From Gemmatimonadota bacterium (GTDB lineage: Bacteria > Gemmatimonadota > Gemmatimonadetes > Gemmatimonadales > Gemmatimonadaceae): a stretch of DNA of 64,000 nucleotides. The notes under the pieces were generated by a model. It ran no database searches and was not told the DNA's origin. It was given only the letters and a program-made list of their open reading frames with translations. A program made the translations under genes and the position numbers. Shown piece after piece: positions 1 to 8,306 of this stretch. Each line of letters begins with the position of its first letter. Position 1 is the stretch's first letter. Location of the stretch: contig JAPLKS010000011.1 of the NCBI GenBank assembly GCA_026387915.1, forward strand, positions 1 to 64,000, given 5' to 3'.

Positions 1-80
1 GCCATCGTGACCCCGCGCTCACGGACTAACCGGACCGCCTCCACCTTGAACTCCCGACTGTGCTGCCGTCGTGTTCGCAT
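1..80 (-). CDS. IS3-family transposase OrfA, N-terminal part
   Basis: The minus strand opens with ATG at 80-78, preceded six bases upstream by GGAGG. It encodes 26 residues before leaving the window. The peptide contains SREFKVEAVRLVRERGV, the typical start of the helix-turn-helix OrfA of IS3/IS911-type elements, which binds the element's ends. OrfB, with the DDE catalytic core, would lie further left. The family call is good; the subgroup cannot be given from this fragment. Confidence 0.75.
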   Translation of the reverse strand, partial: MRTRRQHSREFKVEAVRLVRERGVTM

Positions 81-125
81 TTGACACCTCCAAGACCTAA
101 TGTACCTAAGGATGGTGTCTACCCA
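1..125 (-). mobile_element. End of an IS3-family insertion sequence (partial)
   Basis: Read on the minus strand, this stretch holds the 5' end of a transposase OrfA and its leader. The DNA beyond the start codon finishes at about 125 with TGGGTAGACACC, which I take as the terminal inverted repeat because IS3-type ends usually begin with TG. The rest of the element lies outside the window to the left. The boundary at 125 is inferred from the TG terminus and from the point where homology to an interrupted membrane protein resumes on the plus strand. The other end and the target duplication cannot be seen. Confidence 0.65.
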
Positions 126-599
126 ACCCAGTGCATCTCAAACCACGCCTACATGGCCAATCACGACTGGGTGATTCTTAAGGAGCTGCTCAGCACACGC
201 CTCTTTGTGAGCATGTTCGTGTTCCAGGTGTTGATCGGCTCGGTGATTCCCTTCTTTCTGCTCGGCGCGGCCATCGTCTTCAAGGATCGCATCGCCGCAT
301 CCACCCGCCAGACGATCGGGTTTGTGTCTGGGCTCTTCCTGCTGGTGCAGGTGCTCGCTATGCGGTGGAACGTGGTGATGGGGGGACAGATGTTCTCAAA
401 GAGCTTCCGCGGTTTCCTCGACTTTCACGTCGATTTCCTCGGCCGAGAGGGGTTACTCGCCGCCGGCGCGCTCTTTGCACTCCCGTTCGTTGCGCTATAT
501 GTGTTCTCTCGGATCTTGCCTCTGTGGGGCTCGATCGCGACGTTCCCTAAGGGGTGGCTGAAGGCGGATGCGGGCCCGCATAGCCCGTCCACGCACTAG
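126..599 (+). pseudogene. NrfD/PsrC-like membrane anchor, C-terminal remnant cut by the IS
   Basis: About 157 residues in an open frame that runs in from the IS end without its own conserved N-terminus. Three hydrophobic segments are visible (around FVSMFVFQVLIGSVIPFF, TIGFVSGLFLLVQVLAM and LLAAGALFALPFVALYV). Between the second and third is RWNVVMGGQMFSKSFRGF, which resembles the quinol-site region of NrfD/PsrC-type membrane subunits that pass electrons between quinones and periplasmic redox modules. The family normally has eight or more membrane segments, so this is the last third. The frame can be opened from a GTG at 60 inside the IS, or from ATG 153, but a functional protein is unlikely. 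The missing half may lie beyond the IS. The next gene starts 18 bases later. Confidence 0.65.
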
Positions 600-617
600 C
601 GAGAAGAGAGGATTCCG

Positions 618-1238
618 GTGAACGCGAGACACACCGTTCGGTCGTGGGCTTCCCTGTCGGCGCTCTGCCTGCTGGGAGTCGCGGCGTCGGCGTGTCGTGA
701 TGTGCCGCTTCACGGCGTCGCGATGGACGATCCGCACCCGGCGCCGCCGCTCGTCATCGCATCAGCGAGCGGTGCCCCCTATGTGCTGGCCGCCGACACC
801 GGAAAGTTTGTGTTGATCTACTTTGGCTACACGCATTGTCCGGACTATTGTCCAATGATGCTCACGGATTGGAAGCGGGTGAAGCGCGAACTCGGACCGC
901 TCGCCAATCGGATGCGCTTTGTGTTCATCAGCGTCGACCCGGACCGCGACACAGCGGAAAGCACCGCGCTGTACGCGCAGGGCTTTGACTCGACCTTCAT
1001 TGGTTTGGCCCCGCCTCGGAAAGAGTTGGACGCGATCCAACAGGCCTGGGCGGTGACGTCATACAAAGAGTACAGTAAATCCCCCGGCCGACCCGCGGAC
1101 AGTTACGGCGTGGCGCATCCCGCACACGCCTATCTGGTCAACCGCGCCGGTCGCCTGCAAGCGCTCTATCCCCCAGAAACACGGTGGCAGGATGTGGCTG
1201 CCGACTTGAGGAAGTTGTTCTCATGCGTTCATTGTTGA
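618..1238 (+). CDS. Sco1/SenC family copper chaperone lipoprotein
   Basis: A 206-residue thioredoxin-fold protein that delivers copper to the CuA site of cytochrome oxidase. It has an export signal with a lipobox-like LLGVAASAC, so it is probably anchored on the outer face of the membrane. The copper-binding CPDYC (Cys-x3-Cys) follows YFGYTH, and the third ligand histidine lies in GVAHPAHAY. SVDPDRDT is the usual Sco loop. The GTG start is preceded by a purine-rich GAGAAGAGAGG. It overlaps the next copper gene by 16 bases, so the set is probably one operon. Confidence 0.9.
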   Translation: MNARHTVRSWASLSALCLLGVAASACRDVPLHGVAMDDPHPAPPLVIASASGAPYVLAADTGKFVLIYFGYTHCPDYCPMMLTDWKRVKRELGPLANRMRFVFISVDPDRDTAESTALYAQGFDSTFIGLAPPRKELDAIQQAWAVTSYKEYSKSPGRPADSYGVAHPAHAYLVNRAGRLQALYPPETRWQDVAADLRKLFSCVHC

Positions 1239-1648
1239 TCTGCGCGGCCATCGCGGTCGTCGCCTGTACTCCGAAAACACCAACACCACCGATCGCCGTC
1301 AACGACGCGTGGGCACGCCCCGCGGACTCGGCCGGTACGACCGCCGCATACCTTTCTATCGTCAATCACGAGTTTACGTCAGTCAAGCTACAGTCGGCAT
1401 CGTCGCCGCACGCGGCCACCGTCACGATGCACGAAACGATGGCGATGACCGGCATGATCCACATGATACCGCTCGACACGGGCGCCACCATCGCGTCAAA
1501 TGATTCCCTTCATCTCCGGCAGGGAGGCAAACACCTGATGGTCACCGGACTCACACGCCGACTCGCTGCCGGCGATTCCCTGCCGCTTGTGCTCACCTTT
1601 AGCGACGGCCGCGTCGTCAACGCGGTCGCAATTATCCGTGCGCCGTAG
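1223..1648 (+). CDS. PCu(A)C-type periplasmic copper chaperone
   Basis: 141 residues from ATG 1223, which puts the lipobox-like signal (IAVVACTP) at the N-terminus; an upstream ATG at 1184 would only add residues read from the Sco gene. The PCuAC (DUF461) signature is visible: MHETMAMTGMIHM followed later by LRQGGKHLM, giving the His/Met ligands that bind Cu(I). These proteins work with Sco1 to load CuA in cytochrome c oxidase. The gene overlaps Sco1 upstream and the cupredoxin-like gene downstream, which supports a shared function. Confidence 0.88.
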   Translation: MRSLLICAAIAVVACTPKTPTPPIAVNDAWARPADSAGTTAAYLSIVNHEFTSVKLQSASSPHAATVTMHETMAMTGMIHMIPLDTGATIASNDSLHLRQGGKHLMVTGLTRRLAAGDSLPLVLTFSDGRVVNAVAIIRAP

Positions 1649-1982
1649 CCTGACCGTCGCAGCGGTCGTCGCTGCTATTGGGGTGGTCGCATGGCTTGCC
1701 ATCGACCACCCTGCGGTAGACATCACCGTTGAGCGAGGCGGGAAGGCGTACCTGCATCGCGGGTGGTCGAAATCGGAACTGCCCGAGACGATCTTTGTTC
1801 GCGCCGTGGGAAGCCACACGGTGGTACGTATCGCGAACAAAGACTCCGTACGTCACCACCTCGGTCTCTTTGACGTGAGTCCAGGCGATACGCAGGATTT
1901 TATTATCGCCTACGCTGGCACGTTCGGCGGATTCTGCTCGACACACGCCGCGAGCAAACAGTTGGTGTACGTGGTCGAGTAA
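1638..1982 (+). CDS. Membrane-anchored cupredoxin-like protein
   Basis: 114 residues from GTG 1638, overlapping the PCuAC stop by 11 bases. It has an N-terminal hydrophobic helix (LTVAAVVAAIGVVAWLAI) and then a small beta domain. A histidine pair in VRHHLGLF and the later FGGFCSTHA resemble the type-I copper ligands of plastocyanin-like proteins (His ... Cys-x2-His), although the usual methionine is not obvious. A periplasmic copper or electron carrier acting with its two neighbours is plausible. The specific role is unknown. Confidence 0.7.
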   Translation: MRRSLTVAAVVAAIGVVAWLAIDHPAVDITVERGGKAYLHRGWSKSELPETIFVRAVGSHTVVRIANKDSVRHHLGLFDVSPGDTQDFIIAYAGTFGGFCSTHAASKQLVYVVE

Positions 1983-2013
1983 TTCGCGACGAGGTCAATC
2001 AACCCTCGGCGAA

Positions 2014-2793
2014 CTATCCGTCTTTGCGGGCGATCAGCAGCATCTCACTCGAGCGGCGGTTCACAGGCTGCTCGGTGAACGCGTCAAACGCCTGCTCCAC
2101 AATGAGCCCAGCGTCGCGCATCAGATCGGCCAACTGCGTCGGCGTGTAGAGCCGAATGCGATGGGTACGGTCCTCGTTCACCTTCGGCCCACGCCACACG
2201 GATTCCACCGTCAGGAATCCTGACAGCGGGTCGAAGCTCCGCTCCTGCGCCACCACGGTGCCATCCGCCGTCGTCCACCAGTCGCGCGATAGAAACTTGG
2301 CCATGACCCCGTCGCGGTCTCCACCGTGCCAGAGGAGCACGCCGCCAGGCTTGAGCACGCGGGCGAACTCGCGAAGCGTCTTGGCATCATCGCTGGGATC
2401 TGCAAAGAAACCAAAGCTCGTGAACAGGTTGACCACGGCATCGAACCGCCCGGTCCAGGCGGGCGGCAGGCGTCGCATATCCGCCTTCGTATAACGCAGG
2501 GTGCGCCCCGTGCCGCGCGTCCGCGCCGCAGCGAGCAAAGGAGCGGAGTAGTCCACCCCGTCCACATTGAAGCCCGCCTCGGCTAGCAGGTGCGCGTGAC
2601 GCCCCTGTCCGCACGGGCAGTCGAGCACGCGCGCTCCGGACGGCAGTTCGAGCAACTCCATCAGGCGCGCGACCTGCGCGCGGTCACCGGCAAAATCGAA
2701 CATGGGCTCGTACTCGCGCAGGTATCCCGCATCGAAGTACGTGCGCCACCAATCGCCGCCGCTGGCGGGCGTCGTCCGCTTACGCGTGCTCAC
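2014..2793 (-). CDS. Class I SAM-dependent methyltransferase
   Basis: 259 residues from GTG 2793, the first in-frame start after the mutase stop at 2819; the open frame extends further upstream only by reading through the mutase gene. Motif I is VLDCPCGQGRHAHLL, followed by the acidic GVDYS and the conserved LREFARVLKPGGVLLW. The C-terminal half (WRGPKVNEDRTHRIRLYT) fits small-molecule methyltransferases of the Methyltransf_11/25 group. The substrate is unknown. It is the last gene of the minus-strand mutase operon and converges on the copper operon. Confidence 0.8.
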   Translation of the reverse strand: MSTRKRTTPASGGDWWRTYFDAGYLREYEPMFDFAGDRAQVARLMELLELPSGARVLDCPCGQGRHAHLLAEAGFNVDGVDYSAPLLAAARTRGTGRTLRYTKADMRRLPPAWTGRFDAVVNLFTSFGFFADPSDDAKTLREFARVLKPGGVLLWHGGDRDGVMAKFLSRDWWTTADGTVVAQERSFDPLSGFLTVESVWRGPKVNEDRTHRIRLYTPTQLADLMRDAGLIVEQAFDAFTEQPVNRRSSEMLLIARKDG

Positions 2794-2818
2794 GAGCGGC
2801 GATCGGCGCGAGCCGGGG

Positions 2819-4513
2819 TCAAAAGAAGACCGGTTCGCGATAGGCGCCAAACACGTCTTCGAGCGCGGCGCGAATCTCATAGAGCGTGCAGTACGACCGA
2901 GCGCACTCGAGAATGAACGGCACGACATTCTCCGACCCGCGCGCCGCCTCTCGCAATGCGTCAAGATGGCGCTTACAGGCGGCGTCATCGCGGGTTTTCC
3001 GAAGATTGGCCAGCATCGCCGCCTGCTCCTTGGCCGCCTGCTCGTCAAACTTGAGCAACGGAATCGTGAGCGCGTCGTCATCGCTCACAAATTCGTTCAC
3101 GCCAACAATCACGCGGCGGTGCTGCTCAATCTCCCACTGCTGGCGCGCCGCGCTCTCCGCGATCTTCCGCTGGAACCACCCGTTCTCGAGGCCACGCACC
3201 ACGCCTCCTTCCTCTCCAATCTTCTCGAACAACGACTCGGCCTCACGCTCCATCTGGTCAGTGAGCGCCTCCACGTAATACGAGCCACCGAGCGGGTCCG
3301 TGACGTTCGGCACGCCCGTTTCGTAGGCGAGAATCTGCTGCGTGCGCAGCGCCACCTGCACGGCATGTTCCGTGGGCAACGCGAGCGTTTCGTCCATGGA
3401 GTTGGTATGCAACGACTGCGTGCCGCCAAGCGCTGCAGCCAGGGCCTGGTACGCCACGCGCACGACGTTATTCATCGGCTGCTGCGCCGTGAGCGTCACG
3501 CCCGCCGTCTGCGAGTGGAATCGCATAATCAGCGAACGGGGATCCTTGGCGCCGTACCGCTCCTTCATGTGTCGAGCCCAAATACGACGCGCGGCACGCA
3601 ACTTCGCGATTTCTTCAAAGAAATCGTTGTGCACATCCCAAAAGAACGACAACCGCGGCGCAAAGTCATCCACGTTGAGCCCACGGGCAATGCCACGCTC
3701 GACGTAGGTAAAGCCATCCGCGAGCGTAAAGGCCAGCTCCTGCGCAGCCGTCGCGCCGGCTTCGCGAATATGATAGCCCGAGATTGAAATCGTGTTCCAC
3801 TGCGGAGCGTTCGTGGCTCCCCATTCAAACATGTCGACAATAAGGCGCAACGCAGGCTCAATCGGAAAACACCACGCGTGCTGCGCCATGTATTCCTTGA
3901 GAATGTCATTCTGCACGGTGCCGCGCAGCTTATCGGCGCTCACACCCTGCTTTTCCGCTGCCGCGATGTAGAAACACCACAGAATGATCGCCGGCCCGTT
4001 GATCGTCATCGAGGTGGAGACGTCGCCGAGCGGAATCCCCTCGAACAGCGCCTCCATGTCGGCGAGAGAGCTGATCGCCACGCCGCACTTACCCACTTCC
4101 CCTTCCGAACGCCCATGGTCAGAGTCGTAGCCCATCAGCGTGGGAAAATCGAAGGCGACCGATAGCCCTGTGGTGCCGTTGGCCAGCAAAAACTTGTAAC
4201 GCGCGTTGGTCTCTTTGGCCGACCCAAAGCCGGCAAACTGCCGCATCGTCCAGAGTTTGCCGCGGTACCCCGTGGCGTGAATGCCACGCGTATAGGGATA
4301 CGCCCCAGGAACCTCGAACGCCGTACCGGCAGAGCCTTCGAGATCGAGCGCAGAGTAGAGCGGCTCCACTTCAGCCGACGAGTTGGTGAACGCGATGTCG
4401 CGCTTGGCGGCCCGATCATACTTGGCGCGAAACGCTGCCAACTCCGCGCGCAGGCGATCGAGTTCGTCCTGCATTGCGGCAATCGTGCCGTCCACGTCCT
4501 GAATACCGGTCAT
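2819..4513 (-). CDS. Acyl-CoA mutase large (catalytic) subunit, methylmalonyl/isobutyryl-CoA mutase family
   Basis: 564 residues from ATG 4513. This is the substrate-binding TIM barrel of the B12-dependent acyl-CoA mutases, with [51 protein letters not shown] and [11 protein letters not shown]. The protein ends after the linker and has no cobalamin-binding domain (no DxHxxG), so a separate small subunit must exist elsewhere. Tyr83 aligns with the methylmalonyl-CoA mutase tyrosine, but the position of the carboxylate-binding arginine appears to be Gln211, which is typical of isobutyryl-CoA mutase-like proteins. The substrate is therefore uncertain. meaB lies four bases upstream. Confidence 0.9.
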   Translation of the reverse strand: MTGIQDVDGTIAAMQDELDRLRAELAAFRAKYDRAAKRDIAFTNSSAEVEPLYSALDLEGSAGTAFEVPGAYPYTRGIHATGYRGKLWTMRQFAGFGSAKETNARYKFLLANGTTGLSVAFDFPTLMGYDSDHGRSEGEVGKCGVAISSLADMEALFEGIPLGDVSTSMTINGPAIILWCFYIAAAEKQGVSADKLRGTVQNDILKEYMAQHAWCFPIEPALRLIVDMFEWGATNAPQWNTISISGYHIREAGATAAQELAFTLADGFTYVERGIARGLNVDDFAPRLSFFWDVHNDFFEEIAKLRAARRIWARHMKERYGAKDPRSLIMRFHSQTAGVTLTAQQPMNNVVRVAYQALAAALGGTQSLHTNSMDETLALPTEHAVQVALRTQQILAYETGVPNVTDPLGGSYYVEALTDQMEREAESLFEKIGEEGGVVRGLENGWFQRKIAESAARQQWEIEQHRRVIVGVNEFVSDDDALTIPLLKFDEQAAKEQAAMLANLRKTRDDAACKRHLDALREAARGSENVVPFILECARSYCTLYEIRAALEDVFGAYREPVFF

Positions 4514-4517
4514 CAGT

Positions 4518-5636
4518 CTACTCCGCGCTAAGCAAAGAGCCGCTACGAGCCAGCAACGCATCGGCCACGGCGTACGGGGTGGTACTGCCCCGCTCGAGTT
4601 CTGGGATTCGTTCGTCTAACCAGCCGTTGGTCGCCGAGTCTGTCCAAAGCCGGCGGCGCACGCGCTGTTCCACCACATCAATGACCCGCTCTCGCAGTCG
4701 AGTACGCCGACGACGCTGCAGCTCCCCACTCTGTTCAAGATAGCCAAAATGGCGGTCGAGGGAGGCGACCATCTCCTCGATTCCCTCCCCCGTCGTGCCG
4801 CACGAACGCAGGACAGGAGGAATCCAGCGGGCCACGTCGTCTACGCGCGCCGCAGCGCGGGCGGCCTTGGCAGGGTTTGCCAGCTGACTCAGCGACACCC
4901 CGTGATGGGCCGGCGTGTCCTTGAGGGAGAGCCCAGAGCGAAGCCCGAGCATCAGTTCAATGTCATTGCGCAAACGGTCCGCCCCAGGACGATCCGCTTT
5001 GTTCACCACAAAGCAGTCGGCGATCTCCATCAAACCGGCCTTGAGCGTCTGGATGGAATCGCCCGATTCCGGTACGAGGACCACCATGCTTGAGTCTACC
5101 GTGCGCGCGATGTCGAGTTCGCTCTGCCCCACGCCGACGGTCTCCACGAGAATGCGATCGACGCCAAAGGCGTCGAGCACGTCGCAGACCTCGCGCGTTG
5201 CGGAGGCCAGCCCGCCAAGGGATCCGCGCGTGGCCATGGATCGGATGAAGACGCCCGGATCCAGCGCCACGGCTTCCATGCGCACTCGATCCCCTAGCAG
5301 AGCGCCTCCCGTGAACGGAGAGGTAGGATCGACGGCAACGACTCCGACCGTCAGCCCAGCCTGCCTGTACGCGGCGACGAGCCGAGTCGTAAGCGTACTC
5401 TTCCCCGCTCCTGGCGGCCCCGTCAGGCCAATCCGGCGTGCGCGCCCCACTCGGCTATGCATCGCCGCGAGCAACAGGTCACTCCCCGTTCGTTGATTCT
5501 CCACAACGGAAACGGCCCGCGCTAACGCTGCCGTGCGTCCCGCATCGAAGTCCGCCGCGAGTGCACGCAATGCGGGCGACGCCGAGGCGGCCAGCACGAG
5601 CGGCGGAGCGGTTCTGGTGGATTCGGTGAACGGCAC
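4518..5636 (-). CDS. meaB: MeaB/ArgK family G-protein chaperone of the acyl-CoA mutase
   Basis: 372 residues from GTG 5636. This GTPase gates adenosylcobalamin loading and protects B12-dependent mutases from inactivation. The P-loop [12 protein letters not shown], the [22 protein letters not shown] segment, [13 protein letters not shown] (switch region) and [10 protein letters not shown] (NKxD, guanine specificity) are all present. Its place directly before the mutase gene, with a four-base gap, is the usual arrangement. It begins two bases after the stop of the upstream CNNM gene, so it is part of the long minus-strand operon. Confidence 0.93.
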   Translation of the reverse strand: MPFTESTRTAPPLVLAASASPALRALAADFDAGRTAALARAVSVVENQRTGSDLLLAAMHSRVGRARRIGLTGPPGAGKSTLTTRLVAAYRQAGLTVGVVAVDPTSPFTGGALLGDRVRMEAVALDPGVFIRSMATRGSLGGLASATREVCDVLDAFGVDRILVETVGVGQSELDIARTVDSSMVVLVPESGDSIQTLKAGLMEIADCFVVNKADRPGADRLRNDIELMLGLRSGLSLKDTPAHHGVSLSQLANPAKAARAAARVDDVARWIPPVLRSCGTTGEGIEEMVASLDRHFGYLEQSGELQRRRRTRLRERVIDVVEQRVRRRLWTDSATNGWLDERIPELERGSTTPYAVADALLARSGSLLSAE

Positions 5637-5638
5637 GG

Positions 5639-6604
5639 TCAGTTTGCCGGAGGCGGTGAGATAAGTGGAAGGTCGTCGTGCTCGTCATGAATATCACCCA
5701 CGAGCTCTTCGACCAGATCTTCGAGCGTGACCAGCCCCAGCGTCTGGGCCGCGTCATCCTGAATTATCGCAAGATGGACGCGCTCGCGCATCATACGACG
5801 CATGAGCGAATCGCACCGCTCGGCCTGTCGCACCACGACGACCCGACGCAGCACGCTCACTGGGGCGGCCGGACGGGCCAGCACGTCAAACGAGTGGATG
5901 AGCCCGACCACGTGGTCCAGATCCTTGTCGTATACTGGAATGCGGCTGTACTTGGACTGGGCGACCGTTCGAATCACCTCAGCCGCGCCCAATGAACGCT
6001 CGACCGCCACGATGTCAGTCCGGAGCGTCATCACCTCGGCGACCGCCTTCTCGCTGAAGTCCACGACGCCGCTGATAATCGCGCTTTCGGCCGGCGCGCC
6101 GACGCCCTCCAGCTCACCCTCGCGCAGGAGGTCTTCGAGCGCCTCGCGGGGGTCATCCGGCGCTTGTGAGGGCGCCATAAATGGCTTGGGCAGCGCTGAG
6201 GCGATGCGAATCAGCGGTCGACTTGCCCACTCCAAGACGCTCAGGGCCGGCGTGAGTGCCGCAACGAGCGGGGTTGAAAAGCGCCGGGCGATGGCACGCG
6301 GCACCAATTGACCACCCACCAGCAACGCGATGGCCGCGAAGACCAGCGTTCGCACGAGGTCGAGTCCGTCATCATTGAGCGCAAGCAACGCGCCGAGCGC
6401 GAAGACCGTGGAAGCGATGCCAGTCGATGCGGCAATCAACAGGCGCTGTGGACGTTCGACGGTCGGCGAACTCTCTCCGCCGGCCAGTCGACGCTCAGCC
6501 CAATGGCGCAGCCAGATGCGGCTCACCGTGCGCACGGAGGTCGCGGCCGCGGTCAACCAGGCCACGACGAGCACGAGTGTCAACACAATGCCCGCGACGG
6601 TCAT
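5639..6604 (-). CDS. CNNM/CorC-like membrane protein with CBS pair, lacking the C-terminal CorC domain
   Basis: 321 residues from ATG 6604, whose ATGA overlaps the stop of the larger paralogue upstream. The N-terminal part is hydrophobic (IVLTLVLVVAWLTAA; IASTVFALGALLAL; TLVFAAIALLVGGQLVP), a weak DUF21 domain. A CBS pair follows, including VMTLRTDIVAVE, YSRIPVYDKDLDHVVGLI and GLVTLEDLVEELVGDI. The protein stops just after the second CBS domain, so it has no CorC_HlyC domain. The family handles Mg2+/Co2+ efflux or metal-responsive gating. The pair may form a heteromer with the next protein; this is inference. Confidence 0.82.
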   Translation of the reverse strand: MTVAGIVLTLVLVVAWLTAAATSVRTVSRIWLRHWAERRLAGGESSPTVERPQRLLIAASTGIASTVFALGALLALNDDGLDLVRTLVFAAIALLVGGQLVPRAIARRFSTPLVAALTPALSVLEWASRPLIRIASALPKPFMAPSQAPDDPREALEDLLREGELEGVGAPAESAIISGVVDFSEKAVAEVMTLRTDIVAVERSLGAAEVIRTVAQSKYSRIPVYDKDLDHVVGLIHSFDVLARPAAPVSVLRRVVVVRQAERCDSLMRRMMRERVHLAIIQDDAAQTLGLVTLEDLVEELVGDIHDEHDDLPLISPPPAN

Positions 6605-7833
6605 GCGTGCGACTCCGGGTGCAGTGCCACATACACCCGCTCCACACGATGACGCACGACGCGCTCCACCACCACACGGCACCCGTGCAACTCCAGCATC
6701 TGTCCCGCTCGCGGCACCTGCCCCACGAGCTCATACACAAGGCCGCCAACGGTCGTGACGTCCTCACGCGTGAAGTCGCGTCCGGTGAGACTGCTGAGTT
6801 CTTCCAGCGTGACGGTGCCCGCCAGCCAGAACTCGTGCGCATCGCCACGCACCACGTCGGGTTCTTCCACGTCGTTTTCGTCGCGAATGTCACCGACGAT
6901 TAATTCGAGTGCGTCTTCGAGCGTCACCAACCCCGCCGTGCCACCGAATTCGTCGGCCACAATCGCAATGTGCCGACGACTCGTTTTGAAGTCGCGGAGT
7001 TGATCTTCGGCCGACTTGCCACCCGGGATAAACACCGCAGGGCGCACGAGCGAGAGCCACCCCTCGGCCGGTTCGTCGTCGGCGACCAGCGCGGGGAGGA
7101 GATCTTTGGCATAGAGAATGCCCACGACCTCATCCAGCGTGCCGTCGAACACCACGAGTCGCGCGTGCCGCGCGCTGCGCACGCGATCGGCGAGTTCCGA
7201 CCAGAGTGTATCACGCTCCACGCCAACGATGTCTACACGCGGCACCATGATCTCGCGCACCGTCGTGTCGCCCAGTGAAAACACGCCACGCAGCATCACC
7301 GCTTCGGCGGGCGTGGCCTCGGCCTCGGCTGCGACCACTTCACGGAACTGTTCGATGCTGGCGTCGCGATCGTCGTCGTCGCGTTTTGCCGGCGGAAGAA
7401 TCTCCACGAGAAAGGCATCGCACCAGCGTCCGAACACAACGACGGGCCGGAGGACGCCCTCAATACCAACGACAAATGGCCCCACGCGCTCAAGGGCCGG
7501 CGCGCCGGTGGCATCGCCCGCTGTGCGCGCCGCCACTTCGGCAATGACGATGATAAAGATTCCAACGACAATCACAGCAGGCGCCAGTTCGTTGGTCGAC
7601 AGTCCCGCGGCTCGCAGTGAGGTCGAGGCCGCCGCACCCGCGAGCAGAACCGACAGGATGCGACCGAATGCCAGCGCGCGGTGCGCGGGTTCCCGTCGCG
7701 CGAGGAGCGCGGCGGCCCGCGGCGTCGCGGGAGGTTCGTCCTCGTCGAGGGCGAGGAGCGCACCATCCGCGAACGCACAGAAGGCCGCCGCGACGGCGGA
7801 CCCAATCGCGACAATCAGCATGACGAACGTCAC
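6601..7833 (-). CDS. CNNM/CorC family transporter-like protein (DUF21-CBS-CorC_HlyC)
   Basis: About 410 residues. I chose GTG 7833 because it overlaps the ybeY stop as GTGA; ATG 7821 is an alternative, and a start at 7884 would extend into ybeY. DUF21 membrane segments lead (VMLIVAIGSAVAAAFCAFADGALL), followed by a CBS pair (IMVPRVDIVGVERD; ARLVVFDGTLDEVVGILYAKDLLPAL; FGGTAGLVTLEDALELIVGDI). A C-terminal CorC_HlyC domain begins near EFWLAGTVTLEELSSLTG. Bacterial members are linked to Mg2+/Co2+ homeostasis. Genes of this type commonly follow phoH-ybeY, as here. Confidence 0.88.
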   Translation of the reverse strand: MTFVMLIVAIGSAVAAAFCAFADGALLALDEDEPPATPRAAALLARREPAHRALAFGRILSVLLAGAAASTSLRAAGLSTNELAPAVIVVGIFIIVIAEVAARTAGDATGAPALERVGPFVVGIEGVLRPVVVFGRWCDAFLVEILPPAKRDDDDRDASIEQFREVVAAEAEATPAEAVMLRGVFSLGDTTVREIMVPRVDIVGVERDTLWSELADRVRSARHARLVVFDGTLDEVVGILYAKDLLPALVADDEPAEGWLSLVRPAVFIPGGKSAEDQLRDFKTSRRHIAIVADEFGGTAGLVTLEDALELIVGDIRDENDVEEPDVVRGDAHEFWLAGTVTLEELSSLTGRDFTREDVTTVGGLVYELVGQVPRAGQMLELHGCRVVVERVVRHRVERVYVALHPESHA

Positions 7834-8306
7834 AGTCCCGCCACCGAGCGCGCGCGTCGCACGAGTGACTCTTGCCGCTTCCACATCGGCGAACTCGCCC
7901 GGGTTGCTCCAGTGGGATGATCGTGCCCCATTACGTGCAGCACGCCATGCACCACCAAACGCACAACCTCTTCGCGAATACTGACCTGTGCATCGATCGC
8001 GTTCGCTCGGGCCACCGCAGGCGCGATGTAAATATCTCCAACGACCGGTCCGCCCGGCACGGCACGAAAGCCAAAGGAAATGACATCCGTGGGGCCGCGA
8101 TGTTTGAGGTGCCGCTCATTCAGACGCGCCATGGCCGCAGACGAGAGCAGTGTCACGCTCACCATCGCCGCGCGCGCCCCTTCGGCGCGGAGCGCCATTC
8201 GGGCGACGTCGGCCAGCTTCGCGCGCGCAACGGGACTCCGAACACCGTCCGCGTTCACAGACACGGCAAGCGGCGGTGTCCCGCGCGCACCACGGCGTGC
8301 GCTCAC
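7830..8306 (-). CDS. ybeY: Endoribonuclease YbeY (16S rRNA maturation)
   Basis: 158 residues from GTG 8306, which overlaps the phoH stop. YbeY is a zinc-dependent RNase needed for 16S rRNA 3' processing and ribosome quality control. The metal site HGVLHVMGHDH matches the family HGxLHLxGYDH with conservative changes, and DVISFGF and VVGDIYIA are typical flanking motifs. Order aspS-phoH-ybeY-CNNM follows the phoH-ybeY-corC arrangement widespread in bacteria. Confidence 0.93.
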   Translation of the reverse strand: MSARRGARGTPPLAVSVNADGVRSPVARAKLADVARMALRAEGARAAMVSVTLLSSAAMARLNERHLKHRGPTDVISFGFRAVPGGPVVGDIYIAPAVARANAIDAQVSIREEVVRLVVHGVLHVMGHDHPTGATRASSPMWKRQESLVRRARSVAGL

